Source of the DNA: Winogradskya humida
GTDB lineage: Bacteria; Actinomycetota; Actinomycetes; Mycobacteriales; Micromonosporaceae
DNA length: 64,000 bases
Reading direction: 5' to 3'
NCBI RefSeq assembly: GCF_016862215.1
Contig: NZ_BOMN01000057.1
Coordinates: forward strand, 1-64,000
The position numbers were made by a program, and so were the translations under genes. The notes under the pieces were generated by a model. It did not search any database. It had not been told where the DNA came from and saw nothing but the letters and a program-made list of their open reading frames with translations. Position 1 is the first letter of the stretch. Each line of letters starts with the position of its first letter. Shown in pieces: positions 24,271 to 33,151 of this stretch.

Positions 24271-25815
24271 GGGGTTGGTGGTCGGGCGGGCTTCTTCCGC
24301 GCCGACGACGTTGCGCTGGACCGTGACGTTGGATTGGCCGGTGCCGCCGAGCTGGATGTCGTCGTAGGCCTTGAGGGACTGGTTCTCGTCGAAGTAGAGG
24401 ACCGACATCTGCAGCGGGGTCGGTTCCTCCTTCTCCAGGCCACGCAGGCCGGCGCCGCCCGTCGAACCCTCCACCAGCAGCCGGGTCTCGACCGGGGCGG
24501 TGGCCGGAGCGGGTGACGCGGCCGGGGCCGCGGAGGGGTCGGCCGTGGGCGCTCCGAGGATGCTCACCTCGCGTTTGTGGGTGTGACCGGCCAGGACCAG
24601 CGGGACGGTTCCGGACAGCGGGGGTGCCATCGCCGGGTCGTGGACCAGGGCCACGCCGACGCGGGTCTTGGCGGCCCGGATGGTGTCCGCGAGCTGGTCA
24701 CCGGCCGCGAGCAGGGGGTTCGTCGCCGGATCGTCGGAGTTCGCCGGGGCTTCGGTTTCGCTCTTGTCAGGAGTGAATTCCGGGTCGCCGATGCCCGCGA
24801 TGGTCAGGCCGTTGATCGTGATGATCGTGTTGTCCAGGACCTTGGCGTTCTTCTGCCGGGCCACCGCTGCCTGGATGGCCGAGGAGTCGTGGTTGCCGCG
24901 GACATAGATGTACGGGACGCCGACCGTGGCGATGTTGTTCACATAGGTCGTTTCCGCGCTGCTTCCCCAGTCGACGATGTCGCCCGTGTCGATGATCGCG
25001 TCGATGTCCCACTGCTTGACCACCGTCTTGATCACGCTCCAGGACGCCGGGTTCAGGTGCAGGTCGGAGACGTGCAGGATGCGGGTGGTGTTGCCGGCCG
25101 GCTGTACGGGCAGCGTCGACACCGTGGTGTAGATGCGGCTCACGTTGCTGACGAGCTCGGCGAGCTGGTCGGCGTACCGGCCGTAGTTGTCGGCGATCTT
25201 GCGGGCGTCACCGACCACGGCGGGCGCGTTGACCAGCAGCCCCTCGTAGCGCGGTTCGCTGATCGAGTCGGGGCGGACGGTGCCCGCTGCCAGGCCGAGG
25301 CTGCCGCCCGTGACGACCAGCGCGAGCACGCCGGCGGCGGCGACCTTGCGGATGTTGCGGAAGATCAGCGCGGAGAGGATCAGCGAGCAGACGATCGCCG
25401 CGCCGAGCGCGCGCAGGCCCAGCTGCATGACGCCCTTGGTCACGTCGTCGACCGCGGACTGGCCGGCCGCGCTGATCGCCGTCGGATCGTCGATCAGCGC
25501 CGCGGTGCGTTCCTGGTCGAGCGAGCCGAGGTCCACCTTGAGGTGGATGGGGCCGTCGTGGCTGTCCAGGTGCAGCGAGCCCAGCGGTGGGATGTCGATC
25601 TCCGTGCCGCCCTGGATCGACGGGGTGATCGACATGTCGGCGCGGAACGGGCCTACGCCGATCTGCGTGTGGGCGAGCAGCATCACGCCCACGACGACGC
25701 CGGTCAGGCCGACGAGCAGGACCGCGGCCCATCGACCGAGACGTCGGGTCCAGGCGTGCCGCCAGACCCGGTTTGCTGCGGCATTCGCTCGCGAGATTGT
25801 CATATTCATGGTCAA
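24238..25815 (-). CDS. Membrane-anchored metallophosphoesterase
   Basis: A 525-residue protein. Hydrophobic segments at about residues 28-48, 135-152 and 160-180 flank an extracytoplasmic loop. A calcineurin-like phosphoesterase domain follows with all metal-binding motifs: VSDLHLN, DTGDIVDWG, RGNHDS, ALVHDP and AGHTHKRE. A Pro/Ala-rich insertion lies within the domain and a Ser/Thr/Asn-rich tail ends the protein. The natural substrate cannot be told from sequence. Two ATG codons two residues apart are possible starts. The gene stands alone on the minus strand. Confidence 0.85.
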   Translation of the reverse strand: MTMNMTISRANAAANRVWRHAWTRRLGRWAAVLLVGLTGVVVGVMLLAHTQIGVGPFRADMSITPSIQGGTEIDIPPLGSLHLDSHDGPIHLKVDLGSLDQERTAALIDDPTAISAAGQSAVDDVTKGVMQLGLRALGAAIVCSLILSALIFRNIRKVAAAGVLALVVTGGSLGLAAGTVRPDSISEPRYEGLLVNAPAVVGDARKIADNYGRYADQLAELVSNVSRIYTTVSTLPVQPAGNTTRILHVSDLHLNPASWSVIKTVVKQWDIDAIIDTGDIVDWGSSAETTYVNNIATVGVPYIYVRGNHDSSAIQAAVARQKNAKVLDNTIITINGLTIAGIGDPEFTPDKSETEAPANSDDPATNPLLAAGDQLADTIRAAKTRVGVALVHDPAMAPPLSGTVPLVLAGHTHKREVSILGAPTADPSAAPAASPAPATAPVETRLLVEGSTGGAGLRGLEKEEPTPLQMSVLYFDENQSLKAYDDIQLGGTGQSNVTVQRNVVGAEEARPTTNPSVVNGVTPSR

Positions 25816-25848
25816 CGGCTCACCTGCCCCCGCGTGTGTGTCGTCAAA

Positions 25849-27009
25849 CTAGCTCCGCCCGGCTCCTCCGCCGGACAGAACCAGGCGCAGGATGCGGTCG
25901 TCCTCGGGATCCGGGGTGGCGCCTTCCTCCTGGTTGGAGGTGGCGACCCAGAGTGAGCCGTCCGGGGCGGCGGCCAGCGCGCGCAACCGCCCGAACTCGC
26001 CCTTGAGCAGGGCCTGCGGCTGTCCGAGCAGCGTGCCGTTGCCGGTCACGTTGAGCATCCAGAGCTGCTGGCCGTCCCGGCAGGCGGTCGCGATAATGCG
26101 TTCCATGACGGCCACGCCGGAGCAGTTGGACTCGGCGTTCGGCCAGCTGACCAGGGGATTGGTGTATTTGGTGTCGCTGCCGGCGCCCTCGACGGCGGCC
26201 CAGCCGTAATTCTTGCCCTTGACGATGACGTTGAGCTCGCTGGTCCTGCTCTGGTCGGACTCGCTCGCATAGAGGCGCTTTCCGGAGTCCCAGGCGAGTC
26301 CCTGCACGTCACGGTGCCCCGACGACCACACCGGCGAGGTCTTGACCGGGTTACCCGTCGCCGGCTTGCCGTCCGCGGTGATCCGGAGAATCTTGCCGCC
26401 GAGGCTCTTCGGGTCCTGCGCCTGCACACCGTTGGTAGCGTCGCCCGTCGTCACGTAGAGGAACCCGTCCGGCCCGAACGCGAGCTGGCCGCCGTTGACG
26501 TCGGTCGCGTGCGGGATGCCGGTCAGGATCGGCTGCGGCTTGCCCTTGAGCGTCAGCTTCGCGACCCGGTTGTCCTTCGTCGTCGAGTAGTAGACGAAGA
26601 CGGTCTTGTCGGTCGCGTACTTCGGGGAGACCGCGATGCCCAGCAGGCCGCCGTCGCCACCCGCGGTGACCTCGGAGAGTCGCTGCACTTCCGTCACCTT
26701 GAGGCTGTCGCCGTCGGTCTCCGGCCCCACCTGCAGGATGCGGGCCGTGTCGCGCTCGGTGACCAGCGCCGAGCCGTCGGGCAGGAAGGCCATGCCCCAC
26801 GGCACCTCGAGGCCCTTGGCCAGCACGGTGACCGCCACCTCCTGCTGCTCCTGCGCGGAAGCGGTGGCGGCGGCGGAGGGCTTCGGCAGATTGGGTGGCT
26901 CGCCCGCCACATCGGGGTCCGGCGGGCCGAAGCTGCACGCGGTGGTCAGGAACAGCACGGAGCCGAGAGCAACGGCACACGTGCGGGCGCGGCGACTGCG
27001 CACGATCAC
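25849..27009 (-). CDS. PQQ-type glucose/sorbosone dehydrogenase-like lipoprotein
   Basis: About 386 residues. A short signal peptide ends at a lipobox (LTTAC, Cys25), followed by a Pro/Ala/Ser linker and a six-bladed GSDH beta-propeller. Family stretches include LEVPWGMAFLPDGSALVTER, GGDGGLLGIAVSP, TDVNGGQLAFGPDGFLYVTTGD and GKNYGWAAVEG. Soluble quinoprotein dehydrogenases of this fold oxidise aldoses with PQQ, but many actinobacterial members have unproven activity. The GTG at 27009 follows GAGGAGG (complement of 27014-27020) by four bases; a GTG at 27003 is an alternative. Confidence 0.85.
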   Translation of the reverse strand: MIVRSRRARTCAVALGSVLFLTTACSFGPPDPDVAGEPPNLPKPSAAATASAQEQQEVAVTVLAKGLEVPWGMAFLPDGSALVTERDTARILQVGPETDGDSLKVTEVQRLSEVTAGGDGGLLGIAVSPKYATDKTVFVYYSTTKDNRVAKLTLKGKPQPILTGIPHATDVNGGQLAFGPDGFLYVTTGDATNGVQAQDPKSLGGKILRITADGKPATGNPVKTSPVWSSGHRDVQGLAWDSGKRLYASESDQSRTSELNVIVKGKNYGWAAVEGAGSDTKYTNPLVSWPNAESNCSGVAVMERIIATACRDGQQLWMLNVTGNGTLLGQPQALLKGEFGRLRALAAAPDGSLWVATSNQEEGATPDPEDDRILRLVLSGGGAGRS

Positions 27010-27081
27010 ACGACCTCCTCGTTCACCAGACCAGGGTAGCCGCGCCCGCTGGGAAGCCCTGGCCGGACTACTTTGTAAGGC

Positions 27082-28008
27082 GTGAAGGTGTGGATCGCAC
27101 ATGAGAAGGGCCGCGGGCTGCTCGGCGAGCTGCCCGCCGGCGTCGAGGTCGAGGTCTGCGAGGACGCCGGCACCTGGCCCTCCGATCCGGCGGAGGTCGA
27201 CTTCTGGGTGCCGCCCTTCCTCTCGACGGCACGGGCGGCGGACCAGCTGCCCAAATTCGGGGCGCTCAAGGTCGTCCAGCTGCTGTCCGCGGGTGCGGAC
27301 GCCTGGGTCGGGCAGGTGCCCCCGGGAGTAACACTGTGCGATGCCCGCGGCGTGCATGACAAACCCGTCGCTGAGTGGGTGGTCGGTGCAGCGATCGCTG
27401 CTCTGCGTCAATTCCCTGATTTTGTACGAGCACAGCAGCGCGAAGAGTGGTCATTCAGCTCCTTCACCCCGACGCGCGAACTCACCGGCAAACGGGTCCT
27501 GATCGTCGGCGCGGGGTCCATCGGCCGGGCCGTCGAGGAGCACCTGGCGCCGTTCGGCGTGACGATCACCCGCGTCGCCCGGACAGCGCGGCCCGCCGAG
27601 GGTGTGCACAGCGTCGACGAGCTGCCCGCCCTGCTCCCGGACGCCGAGGTCGTGGTGCTCCTGGTGCCGCTGACCGAGCAGACCCGGGGCATGGTCGACG
27701 CCGCGTTCCTGGCCGCGATGGCCGACGGGGCGCTGCTGATCAACGCCGCCCGGGGCCCGGTCGCCGACACCGCCGCCCTGCTCACCGAGGTCGCCACGGG
27801 CCGCATCTCCGCCGCGCTCGACGTGACCGACCCGGAGCCGCTGCCCGAGGGCCACCCGCTCTGGCAGCTGCCGAACGTCTTCATCACGCCGCACACCGGC
27901 GGCTCGGTGGTCGGGCTGCTGCCGAGGGCTTATGCGCTGGCCGGCGATCAGGTGCGCCGCTTCGCTGCCGGGGAGCCGTTGATCAATCAGGTGTCGGGGG
28001 GCTACTGA
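27082..28008 (+). CDS. D-isomer-specific 2-hydroxyacid dehydrogenase
   Basis: A 308-residue NAD(P)-dependent dehydrogenase with GTG start. The Rossmann motif is VLIVGAGSIGRAVEEHLAPFG. The catalytic triad is visible: Arg in INAARGPVADT, Glu in VTDPEPLPEGHPLW and His in ITPHTGGS. The fold interconverts 2-hydroxy and 2-keto acids; it is shorter than SerA and lacks an ACT domain. The substrate is unknown. It is divergent from the lipoprotein gene (73 bases between) and overlaps the convergent PH-like gene by 26 bases. Confidence 0.9.
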   Translation: MKVWIAHEKGRGLLGELPAGVEVEVCEDAGTWPSDPAEVDFWVPPFLSTARAADQLPKFGALKVVQLLSAGADAWVGQVPPGVTLCDARGVHDKPVAEWVVGAAIAALRQFPDFVRAQQREEWSFSSFTPTRELTGKRVLIVGAGSIGRAVEEHLAPFGVTITRVARTARPAEGVHSVDELPALLPDAEVVVLLVPLTEQTRGMVDAAFLAAMADGALLINAARGPVADTAALLTEVATGRISAALDVTDPEPLPEGHPLWQLPNVFITPHTGGSVVGLLPRAYALAGDQVRRFAAGEPLINQVSGGY

Positions 28009-28417
28009 CTTCCTGGTTCTCGGCGTTCAGTTCCTGGCCGCCCGTCAGCTCCTGGCCACCCGCCGCCAGGACCTCGGAGAGGTTACCTTCGGTGACCCCG
28101 GTCAGCGCCAGGACCTTACCGTCGGTGAGCAGCGCTGAGATCCGGCCGCGCTTGTCGGGCCCGAGCTCGGCGACGCGTGACCAGGGCACCTCGGTGCTGC
28201 CGAAGAGCGCCCGCACCCGCAGCCCCTCGGTGGTGACATCGGTGCCGGCCCGGAACGCCCAGATCAGCACGAGAAGCGGGATCAGCAGTAACGGCGCCAG
28301 CACCCACCTGCCCCCGGCGAACGGCACGGCACTGACGAACGCGATGAAGGCGGCGAGGACCAGGGCGCCGGATCGGCGTACGCGGAAAACGGGCTTCTTG
28401 CTGCTCACGTTCCCCAT
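27983..28417 (-). CDS. Bacterial PH-domain-like membrane protein
   Basis: A 144-residue protein. Two adjacent hydrophobic segments (about residues 16-33 and 38-55) are followed by a bacterial PH-like beta domain (GTDVTTEGLRVRALFGSTEVPWSRVAEL). The C-terminus carries a short GGQEL repeat. Small actinobacterial proteins of this layout are common and of unknown function. The 3' end overlaps the convergent dehydrogenase gene. Confidence 0.75.
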   Translation of the reverse strand: MGNVSSKKPVFRVRRSGALVLAAFIAFVSAVPFAGGRWVLAPLLLIPLLVLIWAFRAGTDVTTEGLRVRALFGSTEVPWSRVAELGPDKRGRISALLTDGKVLALTGVTEGNLSEVLAAGGQELTGGQELNAENQEVSSPPTPD

Positions 28418-28473
28418 CCTCCCATCGGGTATCAGCCGGATTTTTGTCGGACCCCGGGCGGATACTCCGAGCC

Positions 28474-29547
28474 ATGACCGCGACGCTCGCCATCGGCACC
28501 CGCAAGGGCCTGTTCCTGGCCTCCAGCGACGACGACCGGCGGAGCTGGCGACTCAGCTCCGCGCATTTCCCGGGCACGGCTGTCTACGCCGTGGCCTTCG
28601 ACACCAGCAGACCCGTGCCGCGCCTCCTGGCCGGCATCGACAGCTCCCACTTCGGCCCGACGGTGACCGTCAGCGACGACTACGGCGCGACCTGGCAGGA
28701 GCCCGATCACGCGCCGCTGGCCTTCCCGACTGACACGGGCGTGGCGGTCGAGCGCGTGTGGCAGATCACCCCTGCCGGGCCCGTCGTGTGGGCGGGCACC
28801 CAGCCCTCGGCGCTGTGGCGCTCCACGGATGGCGGGCTCACCTACGAGCTGGTCCGGGGGCTGTGGGACCACCCGCACCGGCCCGACTGGGGAGCCGGCT
28901 TCGGCGGCCAGGCGATCCACACGATCCTCCCGCACCCCGACGACGCCCGGAAGGTCCTGGTCGCGATGTCCACGGGCGGGGTCTACCGCACCTCGGACGG
29001 CGGCGAGACCTGGGCGCCCGCCAACCGGGGCATCAAGGCCTACTTCCTGCCCGACCCGTGGCCCGAGTTCGGCCAGTGCGTGCACAAGGTCGCCCGTGAC
29101 GCCGCCGACCCGGACAGCTACTACGCGCAGAACCACCACGGCGTCTACCGCACCACGGACGGCGGTGACTCGTGGCAGTCCATCGCCGCCACGCTGCCCG
29201 CCGACTTCGGCTTCACCATGGTCACCCATCCGGCCCGCGGCGGCACGATCTGGAGCTTCCCCCTGGTCAGCGATGGCCGACGCGAGCCGGTCGACCTGCG
29301 CTGCCGGGTCTTCCGCTCCACCGACGCCGGCGACACCTGGCAACCCCAGCACCAAGGCCTCCCCGACGACCCGTATTACCCGGTGGTGCTGCGCGACGCC
29401 ATGTGCACCGACAACGCGACGACGGCCGGGGTCTACTTCGGCAGCCGCGCCGGCGAGGTCTACGCGAGCCGCGACGAGGGCGAGACCTGGTCCACCGTGG
29501 CCGCCCACCTGCCGGATGTGCTCTGCGTGCGCGCGGTGATCTCATGA
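28474..29547 (+). CDS. BNR-repeat beta-propeller protein (sialidase-like fold)
   Basis: A 357-residue protein with repeated BNR/Asp-box motifs: SDDYGATWQEP, RSTDGGLTYELV, RTSDGGETWAPA, RTTDGGDSWQSI, RSTDAGDTWQPQ and SRDEGETWSTV. These form a six- to seven-bladed propeller of the type annotated as exo-alpha-sialidase or glycosyl hydrolase. No signal peptide is seen, so it is probably cytoplasmic, which argues against extracellular sialidase activity. The ATG at 28474 is chosen over the first open codon at 28444. A ThiS/MoaD-like gene begins 20 bases after its stop. Confidence 0.8.
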   Translation: MTATLAIGTRKGLFLASSDDDRRSWRLSSAHFPGTAVYAVAFDTSRPVPRLLAGIDSSHFGPTVTVSDDYGATWQEPDHAPLAFPTDTGVAVERVWQITPAGPVVWAGTQPSALWRSTDGGLTYELVRGLWDHPHRPDWGAGFGGQAIHTILPHPDDARKVLVAMSTGGVYRTSDGGETWAPANRGIKAYFLPDPWPEFGQCVHKVARDAADPDSYYAQNHHGVYRTTDGGDSWQSIAATLPADFGFTMVTHPARGGTIWSFPLVSDGRREPVDLRCRVFRSTDAGDTWQPQHQGLPDDPYYPVVLRDAMCTDNATTAGVYFGSRAGEVYASRDEGETWSTVAAHLPDVLCVRAVIS

Positions 29548-29566
29548 CGTCGGAAGGGGGTCACTG

Positions 29567-29842
29567 ATGCCGGTTGTGCTGGTTCCGGGTGCGCTGCGGG
29601 CCGAGGCCGGGGGCGAGGGACGGCTGATCGTCGGGGCGGACGGGTCGCTGCGGGCGGTGCTGGACGAGATCGGGCAGCGGTGGCCGCGGCTGGAGCGCCG
29701 GTTGCGTGACGAGACCGGCGTGCTCCGGCGGTATGTGAACGTCTATGTGGACGGTGAGGACTGCCGGCGGTCGGGTGGGCTGGACACCCCGGTGCCCGCC
29801 GCGGCCGAGATCCAGGTGCTGCCCTCGGTCGCCGGCGGCTGA
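29567..29842 (+). CDS. ThiS/MoaD-like ubiquitin-fold protein
   Basis: A 91-residue protein whose C-terminus is AAAEIQVLPSVAGG. The terminal Gly-Gly matches sulfur-carrier and ubiquitin-like proteins of the MoaD/ThiS fold, and YVNVYVDGEDCRR matches the central strand. It could carry sulfur as a C-terminal thiocarboxylate or act as a modifier. No adenylating enzyme lies nearby. The close link to the BNR-propeller gene suggests a functional pair. Bases 29843-30011 after it hold only short GCTGCGGGCTGC-type repeats. Confidence 0.75.
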   Translation: MPVVLVPGALRAEAGGEGRLIVGADGSLRAVLDEIGQRWPRLERRLRDETGVLRRYVNVYVDGEDCRRSGGLDTPVPAAAEIQVLPSVAGG

Positions 29843-30011
29843 GCGCTGAGGTCTGAGGGCTGCGGGCTGCCTGCTGCGGGCTGCCGGGTGCAACGCCTGG
29901 TCAGGTGGGCCGCGCGGAGGGCGTACCGAGAAAAGCAGGATGATCGGCTTGTCCATAACAGACGTTCCGCGAGTGCGAAGGGGGTTGTGCCGCACGTAAC
30001 CTGTCCGGGGG

Positions 30012-32708
30012 ATGGTCGTTACCCGCAGTGGGAGCCTTCCCTCAAGCGCCCGTAAGCCCCTCGAGCTTTCAAGGATCCCGACCACCGTGGCAGTGTCGCC
30101 CCTCGCGCGCCCCACCTCGCGGGTCAGCACCCGTGTGGCGTTTTTGCTCGCCCCCGTCGTGGCCACCGGTGTGCTCGTCGCCGGGATGGCCGGGGTGCTG
30201 CCCGTGCTCGTCTCGCTGGCCGTCGGTGTCGGCATCGCCGCGGTCTTCGCGACCGGGGTGCTGTGGCACACCGCGCTGGCCATCCATCACGATGAGCAGG
30301 TTTTCGCGGCCTGCCGGGGCGCGGGGATGATCGGGGTCGCCGCGTTGCTGACGGCCGTGACCTGCGGTGTGCTGGCGCTCGACGATCCCGCCGCCGACTG
30401 GTTCGTCTCGGCGGGCGTCGCGGGCGTGGCGACGTTCTTCGTGCTGGGCACCATGCTGCTGCCCGGTGCCGCCTCGACCGTCGCCGTGCGGTTGCGGCGG
30501 ATGTTCGACGGGCTGGGGCTGGGCATCAGCCTGGGGTTCGCCGCATACCTCGTCACGACGATGCGGGAGACCCCGTATGCCGCGCTGGCCTGCACATTGT
30601 GCGCCGCTACCGGCATCTCGATGGTCACCGTGATCGTGTTGCGGGCGCGGCTCCACCGGCCGGCGGCGTTGCGGTGTGGTGCCGGAGCGATCGTGCTGAT
30701 GATCGCGCTCAGCACCGTCGCGAACTTTGTGCTGTCCGACATCGGCGGGTGGGGAATCTCGCTGTGCGGGCTGGTGATCGTGGCCGGTCTGACGCTGACC
30801 GCCGAGGGTGGTTCGCGGCGGCACCTGCCCGAGCGGATCACGCCGCGCGAGCCCGACCAGTATCTGTCGAGCTATCCGTTGCTCGCCGTCCCGGCAGGGG
30901 TCGGCGTGGTCGCCGCGCTCTACCACCTCATCTTCGTGGGGGACTTCGACACCGTCGGGGTGGTCCTCGGCATTCTGATGGTCGCGGTGCTGACCATGCG
31001 GGAGCTGCTGGTCGTCAGCGACATCCGGTCCTACACCGGGCAGCTGGCCACCAAGGAAGCCCACTTCCGGTCCCTGGTCGCCGGTGCGACCGACCTCACC
31101 CTGGTGCTCGACGACAAGCTGACCGTCCGCTGGCAGTCGCCGGCGGCCGCGCGGCTGTTCGGGCTCGCCGACTCCGAGGTGATCGGGCGGACCTTCCTCG
31201 ACCTGATCCATCCCGAGGACGTTCGCGGGGCACAGGCCGGCATCGAGGCACTGCTCGCCGGGGAACACGGCGACGGCCCGCCCGCGCTGCTCACCGCCCG
31301 GCTCTGCGACGGGCACGGCGTCTGGCGCGACACCGAGTCCACCGTGGCCGATCAGCGGTCCGTGCCCGAGGTCGCGGCGCTCGTCGTTCACGTGCGGGAC
31401 GTCGGGGAGCGGCGACATCTGGAACGTACGCTGCACAAGCTCTCCTACACCGATCAGCTCACGGGCCTCGCGAACCGCCGCGCCCTGATGCGGGACCTCC
31501 TGGAGTTCCGTCGCCGCGCGGGCCAGCAGGGCACCCTGCTCGTCATCGATCTGCACGGCCTCGCCGAGATCAACGACACCCGGGGCCGCGAAACCGGGGA
31601 CGCCGTCCTCATCGAGGTCGCCCGGCGCGTCCGAGCGCTGATCGGCCCGGACGACGTCCCGGCACGGCTCGGCGGCGACGAGTTCGCGGTGCTGACCACC
31701 GACGGGGCAGTCCTCGCGTACGCCCTGGCCACCCGCATCGTCACCGCCGTGGTCGAGCCCTACCAGCTCCCCGGCACGATCGTCGAGCTGCACACCAGCA
31801 TCGGCCTCGCGGAACTCTCCGGCGGCAAGGACTCCGACGAGGTCGTCCGGCACGCCGACCTGGCCCGCAGCCGCGCCTTCCAGCTCGGCAAGGACCGCGT
31901 CGAGTGGTACGACACCGACGTCGAGATCCAGCTCCACCGCCGCATGGACCTCGAACGAGAACTCCTCGGCGCCCCCGACCGCGGCGAACTCGACCTCGTC
32001 TTCCAACCGGTCCTCAACCTCACCGACGACCAGCCGGTCGGCGTCGAAGCACTCCTCCGCTGGCGCCACCCCACCCTCGGCACCATCCTCCCCGCCGAAC
32101 TCCTCCCCATCGCCCGTGCCGTGGGCTGCGCCGCCGAACTCGACGAATGGGTCCTCGAAGCCGCCTGCCGCCACCTGGCAAGCTGGTCAACCGGCGACAC
32201 CGACTTCTGGCTCTCGGTCAACATCGCCCCCCGCGAGCTCCTCACCGCCCGCTTCCCCGACCACGTCGCCGAAATCCTCACCCGCTACGGAATCGCCCCC
32301 GACCGCCTCGTCATCGACGTCCAGGAAACCTGGATCGCCGAAGACGTCCCCGCCATCGTCGCGGCCCTCTCCGGCCTGCGAAAACTGGGCGTCCGAGCCG
32401 CCCTCGACGACTTCGGCGCCGGCCAGGCATCCCTGGCCCACCTCCGCCGCCTCCCGGTCGACATCCTCAAACTCGACCAGTCCCTCATCAGCCAGCAACT
32501 CCCGCACCCCACCACCCCCGCGGTCATCGACGTCGTGGTCAGCCTCGGCCGCCGCCTCGGCCTCCAGATCGTCGCCAAGGGCCTCGAAACCTCCGACCAG
32601 ATCGACCGCGCCCGCCGGGCCGGCTGCCACTTCGGCCAGGGCTTCAAACTCGGCCGCCCCGCCCCGGCCGAGCGCATGGAAGCCTATTTGGAAACCCACC
32701 GCGGATAG
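30012..32708 (+). CDS. Membrane PAS-GGDEF-EAL protein with degenerate EAL site
   Basis: An 898-residue protein with about nine hydrophobic segments in the first 330 residues, a PAS domain (about 350-470), and a GGDEF domain with intact GGDEF at about 554-558. The EAL domain starts EALLRWRHP at about 679. In the EAL part the expected catalytic Glu of the AEGVE motif is Lys (IVAKGLET, about residue 856), the DDFGxGYSS motif reads DDFGAGQAS, and LEITES is replaced by IDVQET. The protein may therefore make c-di-GMP but probably does not degrade it. The start could also be the GTG at 30087. The gene stands alone. Confidence 0.9.
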   Translation: MVVTRSGSLPSSARKPLELSRIPTTVAVSPLARPTSRVSTRVAFLLAPVVATGVLVAGMAGVLPVLVSLAVGVGIAAVFATGVLWHTALAIHHDEQVFAACRGAGMIGVAALLTAVTCGVLALDDPAADWFVSAGVAGVATFFVLGTMLLPGAASTVAVRLRRMFDGLGLGISLGFAAYLVTTMRETPYAALACTLCAATGISMVTVIVLRARLHRPAALRCGAGAIVLMIALSTVANFVLSDIGGWGISLCGLVIVAGLTLTAEGGSRRHLPERITPREPDQYLSSYPLLAVPAGVGVVAALYHLIFVGDFDTVGVVLGILMVAVLTMRELLVVSDIRSYTGQLATKEAHFRSLVAGATDLTLVLDDKLTVRWQSPAAARLFGLADSEVIGRTFLDLIHPEDVRGAQAGIEALLAGEHGDGPPALLTARLCDGHGVWRDTESTVADQRSVPEVAALVVHVRDVGERRHLERTLHKLSYTDQLTGLANRRALMRDLLEFRRRAGQQGTLLVIDLHGLAEINDTRGRETGDAVLIEVARRVRALIGPDDVPARLGGDEFAVLTTDGAVLAYALATRIVTAVVEPYQLPGTIVELHTSIGLAELSGGKDSDEVVRHADLARSRAFQLGKDRVEWYDTDVEIQLHRRMDLERELLGAPDRGELDLVFQPVLNLTDDQPVGVEALLRWRHPTLGTILPAELLPIARAVGCAAELDEWVLEAACRHLASWSTGDTDFWLSVNIAPRELLTARFPDHVAEILTRYGIAPDRLVIDVQETWIAEDVPAIVAALSGLRKLGVRAALDDFGAGQASLAHLRRLPVDILKLDQSLISQQLPHPTTPAVIDVVVSLGRRLGLQIVAKGLETSDQIDRARRAGCHFGQGFKLGRPAPAERMEAYLETHRG

Positions 32709-32729
32709 GCACGCCCGAAGCGCGCGCGC

Positions 32730-33077
32730 TCAGTCGGTGTAGCGGAGGCCGGGGGTGTCGATGACGCAGCAGGTGCCGTTCAGGATTTCGAGGAGTTCGT
32801 CGCGGGTCCGGGCGATCTCTTCCTCCGGGACGTCGAGCTGCAGTTCGTGCAGGGTGGGGAAGCCCAGTTCCGTCGCCGCCCGCTCGCCGTACTCGAAGGT
32901 GAGATCGTTGCCTCGGAGCGTCCACGATCGGATCGGGCCGAAGACCACGGCCCCGGCGCCGTTGACCACCTCTTCCGCGCCGCGGGCCTCGAGCCAGCGG
33001 ACCTGCAGGATGGGTACGCCGGCCGCGGAGAGGGCGACCAGGGAATCCTGGACGTGTACGCCGTCGATCTGAATCAC
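32730..33077 (-). CDS. Hypothetical protein
   Basis: A 115-residue, mostly polar protein with GTG start, opening MIQIDGVHVQDSLVALSAAG. No family was recognised and there is no membrane segment or signal peptide. It contains a paired Cys-Cys (NGTCCVID) near the C-terminus. It is divergent from the LacI regulator with 74 bases between. The inverted repeat ATCACG (33073-33078) / CGTGAT (33092-33097) overlaps its start and could be an operator. Confidence 0.6.
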   Translation of the reverse strand: MIQIDGVHVQDSLVALSAAGVPILQVRWLEARGAEEVVNGAGAVVFGPIRSWTLRGNDLTFEYGERAATELGFPTLHELQLDVPEEEIARTRDELLEILNGTCCVIDTPGLRYTD

Positions 33078-33151
33078 GTGCCGATTCTCCTCGTGATCCG
33101 GGCGTTTTCCAGGCGCGGTAGCGTGGGAGTCTGTGCTTTGGGAGGCCCGCA

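Noticed and set aside
28474..29547. Secreted sialidase
   Set aside because: Asp-box repeats are present, but there is no signal peptide and no clear sialidase catalytic set was identified.
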